Assembly: GCA_019693395.1 (NCBI GenBank) | Contig: JAAMXP010004945.1 | Span: forward strand, 1 to 31,347 | Direction of reading: 5' to 3' | Source: Ettlia oleoabundans | Lineage: Eukaryota; Chlorophyta; Chlorophyceae; Chlamydomonadales | DNA length: 31,347 bases | Shown here: positions 1 through 11,176 of the stretch, piece after piece | Layout of the letters: each line of letters opens with the position of its first letter | Numbering within the stretch: the first letter of the stretch is position 1 | Notes under the pieces: model-generated | What the model saw: only the letters and a program-made list of their open reading frames with translations | What the model was told of the DNA's origin: nothing | Databases searched by the model: none | Made by a program: the position numbers and the translations under genes

Positions 1-37
1 CCCCCCACCTTTCCCCCCATGGGCCCCCTTTCTGCAG

Positions 38-2828
38 CCGACTGCTGTTTGACGCTGTGGGGGGAGTGGCAGACTGCCAGGCTCGCCGCCTGCGCACCAT
101 CTGCCCGCCAAGCGAATCGTTTGCCGCTGATCCTGCTCGCATCCTGCGCGGAGTGCGCCTCGCAGCACGAGCAGGCAAGCCGCCGCTGCACACAACTTCA
201 TGCTGGTTGTAGCGGTCAGGTGATGGCAGCCGACAGGGCCCATGCAACGCACCCTGTTGCCTCTCCACCCCCCCTACACTGACTTGCCGATTGCCTTGTT
301 GATGTTGCTTTCCCCCGGTGTGCTCATCTGCGCAGTCTCAACACAGGTTTGAGCAAGAATATCTGCTGCTTAGGATTCTTTGCATTAGTCCTGTTTTCTG
401 CTAATCGCTTGCCAGGCTTCTATGTGGCATGTGCAGGCCTCGAGCTGGATGGGGAGACAGCGGCGGCAATGGAGGAACAAGCAACAGCCATCAGCCAGCT
501 GCCACAGGTGTGATCCGCCTAGTACATCAGTAGCACACAGCTCCTCCGTCCTCCCGGAATCCTTGATGTCCACTCGTCGCAACATCTCAACACGATTAAA
601 CCTGAACTGGAAGCAGTGCCTTATTGCCTTGCCACTGCTTTGGTTGCTAACCTGCCCCTTCCATCCCCGTGCAAATCCCCAGGTTACTCCATACCGCATG
701 CCAATCTGTATGGTGCTCATGCTGCCTCTGCCTGCCCTGCTATGCCTGCCTCGCCCCGCTGGCTATCCAACCCTAACTGCCTGCCTGCCTGCCTCTCTGC
801 CCGCCTGTGCTGCCCTTCAGGGCCGTCTTCAAATGGAGCTGGGGTCACTGCTGGGCTACGGGGCGGCGGAGCGCTCGCTGGAGCTGATGTGGCGCCTGGG
901 CCTGATGCACCTGCTGCTGCCACAGCACGCCCTTTACCTGCGGGTGGGTCGCTGGGCTGTGTGCCAGGTCTATCACTCAATGCTGGATAGGACGGACGGG
1001 TCCATTATGTGGGGTGGGTGCATGGGTGAGTTTGTGGTTGGGTTGTGTGAATGTTTTACTGTTTGATTGGTGAGGGGTGAGTGGGTGGTTGGCTTGGTGA
1101 TGCTCATCCCCTGTGCAACGTACCCTGGCGTGCTGATTTAATGATTGCCCTGCCCCGTTCTCTCCACATTATCCGCCCACCTGCAGCGCCACAAGGTGCC
1201 ACGCGCCCCCCGCACCGCATCTGCCTCCTCTTCCACGACCACCGCCACCGCCACATCAGCCGCCTCAGGATCCCGGCGCGGCACCAAGCGTGACCTGCTG
1301 TATGAGCTGGCCGCTGAGCTGGACAAGCACGTCACACCGCAGGTGAGCTTAAGAGCTTGTTGCATAAAGCTGGCAGGCCTCACAGCTGAACACACACAGT
1401 GCACCCCTTGTCCCTGGCCTGTGCCTTTTCAATTCCCCAAACAGTTAGAAAGGCCAACCACAGTCACTCCCTTTTGTCTTTGTTTGCCCGGCTTGTGTTG
1501 GAAGAAGGTCAGCCAGTGTGGTTCGTGCCAGACACATCTTCTGAGTAATCAGTAGCCTCCCGGTGGCCATACAAGATCCTCTGCCCTTTCCCTCTTCCCC
1601 ACCACCCTCTTTGCAGAAACCTGTGGACCCCTCCGTTTGGGTGGCAATACTGGCAGCCCCGCTGGTTGCAGAACACTGTGCCAAGCTGGCAGCAGAGCAG
1701 CAGGGGAGGCAGCAGGTGCAGGTGTTGGAGCAGCGGCAAGGAGCTGCGGGGGAGGGGTCTATTGGGAACGCCAAGGCTGGCGGCTGGGTGCTTCGGGACG
1801 GAGAGCTGCGGGCTGTTGATGGCGATAGCAGCGACAGCGAAAGCAGCAGCCACAGCAGCAGCGATGGTGGCAGCAGCAGCGGCACAGAAGAGGAGGATGA
1901 GGAGGGGGCAGGGGAAGATGAGGGGGCACCCCTTGCCAGACCACCGCACGGGCGGCATCAGCGGCGGCGAGTCAGCCGGGAGGAGGCGGTGCGAAGGCAG
2001 TACCTTGAGCAGTACAGCCAGGTGGTGGGCGAGGTACTGGACACCATGCAGCAGGTAGGCAACTTGTTATAGCAGGGGGGGACTGTGTTGTAAGCATGTG
2101 AGTGAAGGTGGGCTGTGTGGATGGATGGTTTCCCACGTGCCGTTGCTTCCAGCGTGGCCAGTCAGCATCCTTGGCAGCTTTGCAGATAATTACTGCCCGC
2201 CTGTGCCCTGATGCTGTTTGCGGCCTGCCTGCTTCCTCGTCTTCTGCAGACCCTAGATGCAGCCACACTGGCATCACTGGGCCGCCAGGCCAAGAAGCAC
2301 ATCCAGCAGCTGCAGGCAGGCGGCGCAGTGGGTGGCGGCAGGCGTGGGCGGCGGCGGTCCCGCGGTGCTACGGCGCAAGACGGCGTGCTGCTGCCCTGCG
2401 TTCTCTCCAAAGCGGCGTTGGACCGTGCAGCGGCGCTGCTGCTACTAGAGGCCGATTTGAGGGGCCGGCCAGAGCTGCAACTGCTGCTTGGAAATCGCAG
2501 TGACACAGACGCACCCGCTGCTGCCCCGACAGACACAGCTGGGGCGGCTGGTGAGCGGCAGCCGGACATGGGGCAGAAGGAGCAGCAGCCGCAAGGAGTG
2601 TGGCAGCGGCTTGAGCGGGCGATCGGGGTGGTTGCAGCTGGCAACAGTGGAGCCACGCTATCAGCCAGCCTCACAGAGGGAGGCAATGCTCGGCAGCGGC
2701 GGCACCACCGCCAGGGCCGCAGGCTAAGCGCAGAGGAGCGGCTGGTACTGGGAATCCTGAGTGATCCCCGGTTCGATTTCGCCGCCAGGACCAGTATGCC
2801 CTGCAATCTGCCGGCAGGCATCCACTGA
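38..2828 (+). CDS. PcnB-like poly(A) polymerase / tRNA nucleotidyltransferase family protein, 3' part
   Basis: Class II nucleotidyltransferase that adds nucleotides to RNA 3' ends (CCA addition or polyadenylation). The catalytic head lies left of the window. Exons read: 38-174, 437-507, 821-943, 1187-1342, 1617-2054, 2250-2828 (stop). The first exon encodes LLFDAVGGVADCQ followed by DPARILRGVRLAARAG, the neck-domain signature of this superfamily. Exon 3 encodes GYGAAERSLELMWRLGLMH and LLLPQHALYL, and exons 4-5 encode RDLLYELAAELDKH and PSVWVAILAAPL. These match the body of the plant 'polynucleotide adenylyltransferase family' proteins rather than the short bacterial CCA enzymes. Exon 5 then carries a serine/aspartate run and an acidic run, and exon 6 a basic and low-complexity tail ending near SAEERLVLGILSDPRFDF. 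The first intron uses a GC donor (GCAAGC at 175). I cannot say from this part whether it is a CCA-adding enzyme or a poly(A) polymerase. Family call firm; last-exon end less so. Confidence 0.85.
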
Positions 2829-2917
2829 TCCACAACCAGCGGCTGCCAGCGCAGAGCTGCTGAAGCTGGTACTTGGTACCATTCCTGGCACTGCTCCTTG
2901 ATCAAGATTATGGGTTT

Positions 2918-2927
2918 TGTAATGTAA
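2918..2927 (+). promoter_or_regulatory. Double TGTAA polyadenylation signal
   Basis: Two consecutive TGTAA pentamers lie about 90 bases after the stop codon at 2828. TGTAA is the usual polyadenylation signal of chlorophyte green algae, so this probably ends the PcnB-like transcript. Confidence 0.6.
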
Positions 2928-3482
2928 AGTATTCCCAAGGATCAACTGGCATGTGTCACGGCATGCACATGGGGGTGCTCTTGACCTTCCAGTTTGCATG
3001 CGGACAGGCAGAGAGGAGGTTGCAACGCTTGGCATGACTCATGCCTGCTAACAGCCAGTTCATCCTCAGTGTGGCGGGAGTGAGCTGCCAACCCCATTGC
3101 ACTTGGTCCAAGCCTTGGTTTCACAAACCAGGACATTGGTGTAGGTGCCAAAAGCTGAGGAAGAGGTTCAATTGCTGCTAGCCATGTAAGCATGACCAGT
3201 CCACTACAGTGTAATGGCCAGCCTGGCGGCATGCCGCAAGACAAGGAAGCTGCAGGACGGCCCTGCCATTTCTGCAGCAACCGACGCTCGGACCCTTTCG
3301 TGCTGGCTCGCAAATGTTGACAGCAGTAGCACATGCGCTGCCGAGGCTCTTTTTCTCTGCAACAGCCGAACCCCGCGGCTTAGCGCCTTGTTTCAGTGCC
3401 CTGTCACCTAGTACGCCCCATGGTCACTACTGAGAGTCAACGAGCTCGAGCCGCCCGGCCTGGGCAGCTGGAGGCGCCAGCG
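2928..3482. other. Intergenic region between PcnB-like gene and membrane-family copy A
   Basis: No coding exon is supported here. ORFs on either strand lack family resemblance and splice context. The region should hold the promoter and 5' UTR of copy A. An in-frame ATG at 3420 would add 21 basic residues to copy A, but the relatives start close to the ATG at 3483. Confidence 0.5.
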
Positions 3483-4857
3483 ATGCGCGGCGAGCAAAGA
3501 GCGCGGCAAAGGACCGACAGACTCTTTGCCTGTTGCGTTTGTATTGTCCTTGCGGTTTCATGGGCTCGTGTTTGTGCCGGCAGCTGTAGTGCGCTTCTCC
3601 CAGGAGGTGGCGGCAGCTGCGGCTGGACCCTCCACACATCCATGGCGCTCTGCATAGCCTTCAGCGCTGCGCTCCCGCTGCTGCTATCTTTTGGGGAGAT
3701 GCGCGTCCAGACTTGGCGCGACTGCATCATTGGCGCTCATAGGCTGGTTCTAATGACCCTGTACCCTGACGCGGCGGCAACGGGGGATATCCTGTGCCAC
3801 CCACCCACGCCCGGCCTCGGGGGCACTTTTCGCACTGCCTTCCAAGTCCTTATAGGTGCGTGCAAGCTGCAGTCTCTGTCTCTGTGCGGGATTGATCGAG
3901 CAGCCCTGCTCAACACTGGGCAGCCAGGGCCGGTTTTACGTGCCGCTGCTCTTCTGAGTCGGCCTGCTTGTTTTGCGGTGCAACCTGAAGGGGGTCCTCG
4001 ATTGTTCCTCGTTTGCTTTGACATTGCAATGGCCGAGGAGATTATTATTGCTTGGCATGTCCCCAAAATGGTTGCTTTGCAGGTGGCAGATCATTCAGGT
4101 TGCTAACTGTTGGAGCCTGCATGCAACCCAGCCTGCCTGCCCACCTGATGGTGCATACAGTCTGCCTGGCGGTTGCACTAGCACGCACCCCGGAGACGTG
4201 CTTGCAACCGGTGAGCCAGCACGCAGACCTTGTACCTGCAATATGTTTTGTGATAGTTGCACGGCACCTGCATCATTACACATGCTGGCAGCGTTGGTCG
4301 ATTTGTCTGCTTCTGTCCAGCTCAGTCCACGTGCCTATGTGCATGCGTGTTCCTGCATTTCCGCTGCCATCACCTGGTCACCGCATTCACATCCTGAACT
4401 CCAGGCCTCATGCCGCCCTGCCCTGCAGCTCCTGGATTCCCCGCTGATGGAGAGCCGCTTTCGCCTGCTGCACGCTGCAATGGGGCTGCCCTTTATGGCC
4501 GTCCTGCCACCCAGCTACCCACCCGGTGGCAGACGGGTGGAGTGCATGGCTGCGTTGGGATTCCTGTGCCTCTTCCTGGGATGGCTGGTGCCAACCTACC
4601 TGGTGCTGAGGGCCCACTGCCGGGCACAAGGAGAGCAGCCAGGGGCAGGCCAATCACGTTCAGCAACCGGCAAACAGGAGCAGCGGGAGCAGGAACCGAC
4701 AGCAGCAGATTGGGTCATTAAAAACGTATTTTGGGAGGATGCACCCACCTACCAACGCGTGGAGGCCTGGGCTCTGTTGGCGGCCTTGTGCTGGTTGATG
4801 GGCACGCTGCTCACTGTCCTTGCTGAGGGAACCAGCACAAGCAAGACACTGAAATGA
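3483..4857 (+). CDS. Unrecognised multi-pass membrane protein, family copy A
   Basis: Three exons, 3483-3855, 4083-4210 and 4429-4857, give a 309-residue protein. I do not recognise the family. A short basic N-terminus precedes a membrane segment at about residues 13-32. Further hydrophobic stretches lie near 52-70, 142-158, 180-195, 207-228 and 280-300, so about six spans. Motifs shared with copies B, C and D include IIGAHRLV, a P-x-LP-x-HL-x-VHT stretch, SPLMESRFRLL, PPSYPPGGRR, GFLCLFLGWLVPTYLVL and, near the C-terminus, FWEDAP followed by a conserved EAW and LCWL. Intron 1 is phase 1 and intron 2 phase 0, exactly as in the other copies, and the middle exon is 128 bases in all four. The start was chosen by alignment with copies B and C. 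This copy sits alone on the + strand, over 20 kb from the tandem group. Function unknown; a membrane receptor-like or transport role is only a guess. Confidence 0.85.
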
Positions 4858-4945
4858 GGGCAGCTGTGCACATCTTCTGTGCTTGTTTGCGTGTGTCCGG
4901 GAGGGACATGTGCTGTTCCGTCAATGGCTAGGAGCAAGTATTCGT

Positions 4946-4950
4946 TGTAA
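4946..4950 (+). promoter_or_regulatory. TGTAA polyadenylation signal of copy A
   Basis: A TGTAA pentamer lies about 90 bases after the copy A stop codon, a spacing like that of the PcnB-like gene. Confidence 0.5.
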
Positions 4951-5606
4951 TGTATTGTTCACAAACCAAGATGAAGTGCACCTGCAACGGTTTAGCATCT
5001 TGGAGGGAAGGCAAACATCTTGAGGACACTCAATGCAGGGCAACTGCCCCAGTAGTATGTAAACGGACAGAAAGCAGCACAGGCGGCAGAATAGAAGCAG
5101 CGGCAAACAGGGTAGGAGGAGAGAAGAGTAATTGGAGGCAGCAGCAAGGATTGGACGGTGTGAAAGAGCGTGGCAGGTTGCGAGAGGTACCGGCAGCTGC
5201 AGGCGAGTACCAGCGATGGAGACATTTGTGGTTGGCCTGGTACTGGACGAATGGCATAATATAGGGGATTGATGAACTTGGTGATGACAGAGCATTGGGG
5301 GCAGGAGGAGGCATGGACCAGGCCCAGCACAGGGTCTGGGCAGTGCAAGCGCAGGGCAACAAACGAAATGCAAGGCTGTTGCAGGGCGACGGAGAGCAGC
5401 AAAAAGCAGTGCTAGTACTAGAAGCTTGGCAAGTCAACAGCCAACAAACTGGAAGTGGCAAGGGAGGCAAAATGGACAGAGGAAAAGAGGGACGTGAAGG
5501 GCGGAATAACAGAAAGCCACTCTCACATACACCTGCACACAGGCTCGCACAAGGAAGCAAAGGAAAGAAGCTAGGGTACGGCGTTCACGCCGTAAAAGGC
5601 TGGGCG
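4951..5606. other. Convergent intergenic region, no gene seen
   Basis: This lies between two convergent genes, copy A (+) and the nucleotide-sugar transporter (-). It must contain the transporter's 3' UTR. The minus-strand ORFs here are leucine/proline/serine-rich translations without start, splice or family support. I saw no TGTAA on the minus strand within it. Confidence 0.5.
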
Positions 5607-8600
5607 TCAGCTCCGGCGGTGATGCCGCCCTCTGTCTGCCATCAGCTGCTGCTCCGCCGCACCGTCCTTCAGCATCTGGCCCACTTTGCCCCGCAGCCCA
5701 CCCCTTTTGTGGCCGCTGCCAGCCTGGCGTTCGGCGCGCCCGGGCCCCTCATCGCTGCGACCCAACTGAGACATGCGAAGCGCAAGGTCAGCTTCCGTCA
5801 GCCTGCTGCCTCGCTGCCCCATACGGCGGGCGCTGCGTGTGAGGGGCAGGCTTGTGTCCAGCCTCCGGCTGGTGGTGATACCGGTGAGGATGAGAACAAA
5901 GCCGGCACCCGCTGAGGCTAGCAGCAGAGCCGCCAACAGGCGCCGGCTGCGGGCGGCTGGGTCCTGAGGCAGCCAGCGCTGCAGGCAAGGCACGGCAGGG
6001 CAGGGAGGGAAGGGACAGAGTGAAGCGTTGGGCAGGCGGGCAGACGTTTCCAAGCAGGCGGATTTGTCTGCCAGTCGAAGCCATACGGCCATTCCCCAAC
6101 AAGATTGCCCAGAGCAGGCCGTAGTGCGTCACTGCAGCTCCTCCAGGAGGTGCCGCACAGCCCATTGCATGGAATAAGGGAAGCAGACAAGAGAAGTCGC
6201 CACTCCAGCGCTGCCTGTCGCCTATCTTGTCACCCCAGTTGACACCCCTCACCACATCCCCCACACCCAACTACAAACTTGAGGACCAAGCCAAAACCAG
6301 AATATACCCACCCTGAGAGTGCGTTGCCACCAGAGCTGCACCATGCGCCCGTCCACCGCCCGCCCATACATGAACACAGACAGCAGCACCAGGGCTACGC
6401 CTAAGAGGAAAACGGGGCTAGGCCACTGCAGAGAACAGGAGGTGGAGCAGCAAAGGCAGGGGGCAGGTTGAGTATGCCAACAGCCATACTGTCACCATAC
6501 ACGCACAGAACCGTCGTTCACATGTTGATCGTCAGCAGGCAATTGCGTCGCCCAGGTGCCTACTGGCATGCCCCCTGAGCCCGACAGTTGTAGTACATGC
6601 CAGAGGTACTGCCATGCATGCCACATTGAGCATCCACAGCATCCCCCCAGCCATATGCTGATGACGAGGCGGCGGTACAAGGGCGCAGCGCAGTACCGCC
6701 CTGGCTGGCATGCCCCGCATGCGGCACAAACCTGATCCACATGCTGCCTCACCCCGCCCAACACCCCTGCTAGCCCCCCCCTCCACGCACCCTCTTATCC
6801 CGTACCTCCCAGCCACAGCCGCACCGGCAGCTGCAGTTGCACAATAGCAGGTCAACAGTGGCAGCCACACGCACACACCTGGCCAAATAGAGGTATAGCC
6901 ACCAGCACAGTGAGTATGACTGAGATGGCCAGGGCGAAGTTCTTGAGTACGTTGTCGCAGTACTTGACAACCATGCCCGTCACAAGACCCCCAAACACCT
7001 GCCGGGAGAGGGGAAGCGGACGGGAGGGCAAGAAGGTTTCACTCCCAACCATTGGCAGCGGGAAGGGCCAGGAAAGTGTCACTGTGACTGTTGTGCTGAA
7101 GGTGTCGGTGACAGGATGGGCAGTAGGGGCGGGTCGGGGTGGGGTTTGAACAGTTTGCAAGGATGCTGGTGGGCAGCTGACACATCATTGCTGCCTCCGG
7201 GCAATGCATGGGCTGGGGCTGCCACGTGGCTGAAAAGCCCGGCAGGCCCAGCAGTACGCCGACTGCCCTCCCTGGCCCAGGAGGCTAGCAGGCAGGCGTG
7301 CAAATTGGCTGGGCTGGCACTCCAACTGGCATGCAAGGCTGCGGCTCACCTGCAGTGCTATCACCGCCCATGTGGCCGCATCAAAGCCCTGCAGCAGACC
7401 GCCCCGCCGTATGCGTGCACCGTCCTTGACAAGCGCATACACGGTACTGCGGAGGATGAGCGTTTGGGCAGTGGTGGGGTGGGCAAACAGGCAGGGGTGA
7501 GGTGCTTTGATTTGAGAGCAGGAAGGCAGGAGCAGGATGATAGCCTTTGGGCCACTGTGGTCACGAGCAGCGGCAGCCAACCAAACAAAAGGCACTCACT
7601 GCACAGCTGCCAGGCAACACAGGGCAGGCTAGGGCAGGGAATTGATGCCGTCATTCCTGCCGGATCACAACCAGCCAGCAGACTGCAGCAAAGTTCCTAG
7701 CCAGGAGACCGTGGCTGCACATTTAAATTCATAAAACACAGCTGTGCAACGCTCTCCCCCTGCGCCGCCTGCTCCGCATCCCACCATAACCTGCACTGCT
7801 ATCAACACTAATATGCCGCACACCACTACCACCACCACGGGAAACACACACCACCAGCACCAGCAGCATCAGCCCAATGCCCACCCAACGCTCGCAGTCA
7901 CACGCACCTAAGTGGCACGCCATACATGCCGAGCTGTATGTTGCGCACCCACAGCGACGCTGCATGCCGCCCCTTGACGTACTTCTCGAAGTACACCCCG
8001 GCATAGGCGGAGCTCAGGCCAGACACAGAGCAGGCCACCATGCCCGCCACGTAACCCAGCCCGCTGCTGCTGCTGCTCACGGCGGCGGCGGCTGCCGAGC
8101 GGCTGCCTGTGCTGCTGCTGCCGTTGTTCACGGTCACCAGAATCACGCCCATTGCTAGCACTGGGATGGAGGCCCACTGCAGGGAAGGGAGGAGAAGGTG
8201 AGAACGGATTAAGGGGCTGGGCAGCCGAGAAGGGGGATTGGCAGGCTGCAGGAATGAAGCCTCGCAGCATTACCTGCCGTCTTTCCGCACAGCATCACCG
8301 CCAATTTCAACCCCAACACTTTGCACAAAACTATGTGCAGAATGCAGGCAGCGCAAACGAGCAGTTGCCGGTGTGGGGCTACCACGCTCCGCTGTTTCCT
8401 GATGCCTCACTACCACGAAACCGTTTTGACGCTCGTGTGCTGCCATAACTCCCGTATTCATGGGGGTCCCCCATCCCCCGCCCCACACACACAGCCTCCA
8501 TTCTCCACCCACCAGCCGACTTGCCTGCACTGGCTCCAGCATTTGCCCCAGCAGCCAGTAGGCAAACAGGGCTGTGGGCACCAGCTTAAAGGACTGGCTG

Positions 8601-9962
8601 AAGATCTGGAAGGCCACCGCATCCAAGTGGGTGGCAGCTATGATGAGCAGCACCTGCGGGTGGCAACCCCAAGAGGGGCGAGGACACGGGAGACAAAGGA
8701 TAGCAGAGTCAGGGGCAGCAAGGGCAGGCATGAAACAGAGCTGAGCAGAATCGCAGGGACATCGCTTTCGGTCTGCGATTTGCTGTGCGTCGCTAGATTG
8801 ATTGAATCTTCAAGGCGCTAGACATGCACCCAGGGCATGTGCTGCACCAGGCAGGCTGCTTGCACAAGCCACCTGCCATCAGCCAATTCAGCACCTCAGC
8901 ATCGTCGCTTCTGCAACAAGGCAGGACCCAGACCCTGCCACCCCACTCTACAAGCTGCTGCTCCACCTGTGACCAACCCACTTGCCTGCTGCATGACAAA
9001 CATCGCGGCGGGAAGTAGCATGGGCAGCGACTGAGCGGCAATGTCCCGGGCCTGGCGCTTAACCTCCCGCCAGAATGCCGCCCGCTGAGCCGCTGCTACC
9101 ACAGTTGCCTGCCCACCGCTGCCGCCGCTGCTGCCATTTGTCTTGCCGCCTGCTGAGGTGGCAGCCATGTCAGCACGCACGCCCCGCAGCTGCATTGCCA
9201 GGCAGATGATGAGCTTGATCACTTCTGTGAGTATGACTGCAGGGCAGGAGCGTGGAAGAGAGCAAGAGGGAAAGGAAAGTCAGCTTGGGAGGAGCGACAC
9301 CATCTTGAGTGGTTGGAGGCACGTGCAAGGCCGGAAGGACGGGCAGCAGATTGCGAGAATGTCTTTGGCAGTTGTGCATAGCAAGAGTGGGTGCTGGCAT
9401 GAGCAGCCCTCCCACCTGAGACAGATGCGAGGTAGGCTTTGCCTTTGCGTGCCCTTGAGTAGCGCAGCATGATGCTGAGAGCCGTGCCTTGGAACACAAG
9501 CAGCAGCATGGACAGCAGCGCCAGACGGCTGTTGCGGCGCATCGTCGCGGGTGAGGGTGGTGCAAGCGGTGTGGCGGGCTGATGCAACGTGCCATTCCCC
9601 TGCATCAGCCCCTCATCACTGTCGCCGTCACTGGCATACTGGTTGTGATGCTGCTGCTGCGTTGCAGGGCCGTTGTATCGCCACTGCTCGCTATTCTTGG
9701 ATTGGTGATGGAGTAGCTGTTGCTGCTGCTGCTGCTCCTGTATTACAAGCTGCTGTGCCACCACTGGGGAGGGTGGCCTGGCTTCTGAGAACGCCTGATG
9801 GTATATCCTGCGCCCTGTGGTGGGACCCGGCGGGTGCAGCCCAGCTCCCAGCGAGGCCGTTTCATCGCTGCCGCTCCTACTGCCGCCGCTGCCTGCGGCA
9901 AAGTGGTGCCGGCCGTTCGGGGCCTCCATACGCAGCGCCTGATGCGACCGACGCTCCTCCAT
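5607..9962 (-). CDS. Nucleotide-sugar transporter, SLC35A / Nuc_sug_transp type
   Basis: Golgi or ER membrane antiporter of the SLC35A type, which exchanges nucleotide sugars for the corresponding nucleoside monophosphate. The substrate cannot be read from sequence. Eight exons on the minus strand: 9962-9416, 9236-8986, 8653-8525, 8176-7908, 7446-7350, 6998-6879, 6425-6312, 5978-5607; 632 residues. A cytosolic N-terminal extension of about 145 residues is glutamine- and proline-rich. The first helix follows (LALLSMLLLVFQGTALSIML), then VILTEVIKLIICLAMQ, FSQSFKLVPTALFAYWLLG, QWASIPVLAMGVILV, a serine/alanine-rich loop, AYAGVYFEKYVKG and LWVRNIQLGMYGVP. Next comes the signature VVKYCDNVLKNFALAISVIL near residues 441-460, then GVALVLLSVFMYG. 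The last exon adds one more helix (LLAALLLASAGAGFVLILTG) and a basic, charged C-terminal tail of about 90 residues, which is unusual for the family. Two introns have GC donors, required by frame and by the conserved QW junction. Confidence 0.92.
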
Positions 9963-10437
9963 GCCGGTAGACTTCGTGTTAGCGCCCTCCGGGGCCCATT
10001 CGTCGCGGGCGAACGGTTGCTGCCTTCTGTAGGGACTAGACGGCGTCAGCTTGTGGGCTGAAGTCGATGATCAGGACTGCTGGATCGCAAAGATGGAGGG
10101 AAACGATACGGCGGAGCGAATGCCGCGGGAGCGGAAAGGAACGCTTTTGGACCGAGGATCGGGAAGCCTGCCGAGGAACAAGATCAGATCGATCACAAGC
10201 CAGTGGACTGCAAAAGGACGAGAAACACGACTCATGAATGCAACTGCTCAAACTGTACGGCACCGTGTGTACTCCAAGCCCTATGGGGCTCTATGAGGCG
10301 CGATCGCATTGGTATTGTGCCACACGTCCTTGATCAGTTACATCTCAGCGTACTGGCAGCACTGGCATCGCCTCGCTGTTTAGTCCGGGCCAGCAGTGCA
10401 CCCACGGCTGCCAGGGGCAGCAAGAGGCAGAACAGGG
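9963..10437. promoter_or_regulatory. Divergent promoter region, transporter / B3 factor
   Basis: The two start codons (9962 on the minus strand, 10438 on the plus strand) are 475 bases apart with no supported exon between them. Both promoters and 5' UTRs should lie here. I recognise no clear TATA box or operator. An in-frame stop at 10381 upstream of the B3 ORF supports 10438 as its first in-frame ATG, unless an upstream exon exists. Confidence 0.5.
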
Positions 10438-11116
10438 ATGCAAGCCCCATGGACATGCCATGACGCGGCCGAGGAAGGGCGCGGTAGCGCAGAAAGCACC
10501 CCCTTGGGGGCGGCCCTGCCGCCGCAGCCGCCGCTGGCGCTTAACCTTGTAGGGGCAGAGCAGCCCGCCAGTATGGCTGTGGATGTAGAACTGACACCGG
10601 GGTTTGAGCCCATCCAGTGTGTAGCAGTATCGGTGCCGCCACCCAGCCGCCGTCAGGGCGGGAATGCCTGCAAGGGCCAACCATCTGCTTTCACGCTCTC
10701 CCAGGAAGTCTCTCACATGGGCCCACAAGGCGCGGGAACAGCAGCGCCGGTGTCCACAACAGAACAGCAGCAGCAGCAGACATCTGTGACAGCCGCAGTG
10801 GCTACTCCAGCAGCAGCTGTGCCTCAGCCGCCGGCGGCAGCATCCGCCGCTCACTCCTCAGCAGCGACAAGGGGGGCAGCGGCAGAGCCAAGTGACTGGG
10901 CACCTGCCTCCATGCCCCCCAGTGATGACGAGGTTAGGGAACGGCTGGAGGAATTGGGTGCAACTCTGCTGTTTGAAAAGGTGAGCCAGGCTGCAAAGAG
11001 ACAAACAAGTTGCACTCCCAGCAGCTTTCCGTCCTATTGGCATCAACCTTGCAATTGGCCCAATGGCCAGTTTCAGCGTACATTGTATGCCTGCTGCCTG
11101 CCTGCTTGCCTGCTTG

Positions 11117-11176
<60 letters not shown>

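Noticed and set aside
2162..2938. 258-residue minus-strand open frame
   Set aside because: Overlaps the last exon of the PcnB-like gene, is Ser/Arg/Cys-rich without domains, and has no splice or start support.
4921..5560. Overlapping minus-strand frames of 136-176 residues, Leu/Pro/Ser-rich
   Set aside because: They lie in a convergent intergenic region next to the transporter's 3' end; the composition is that of reverse-read purine-rich DNA and no exon logic applies.
8519..8653. GT donor four codons downstream of the GC donor in transporter exon 3
   Set aside because: It keeps the frame but inserts ASRL between PVQ and WASIP, which the SLC35A family has contiguous; the GC donor has a perfect consensus.
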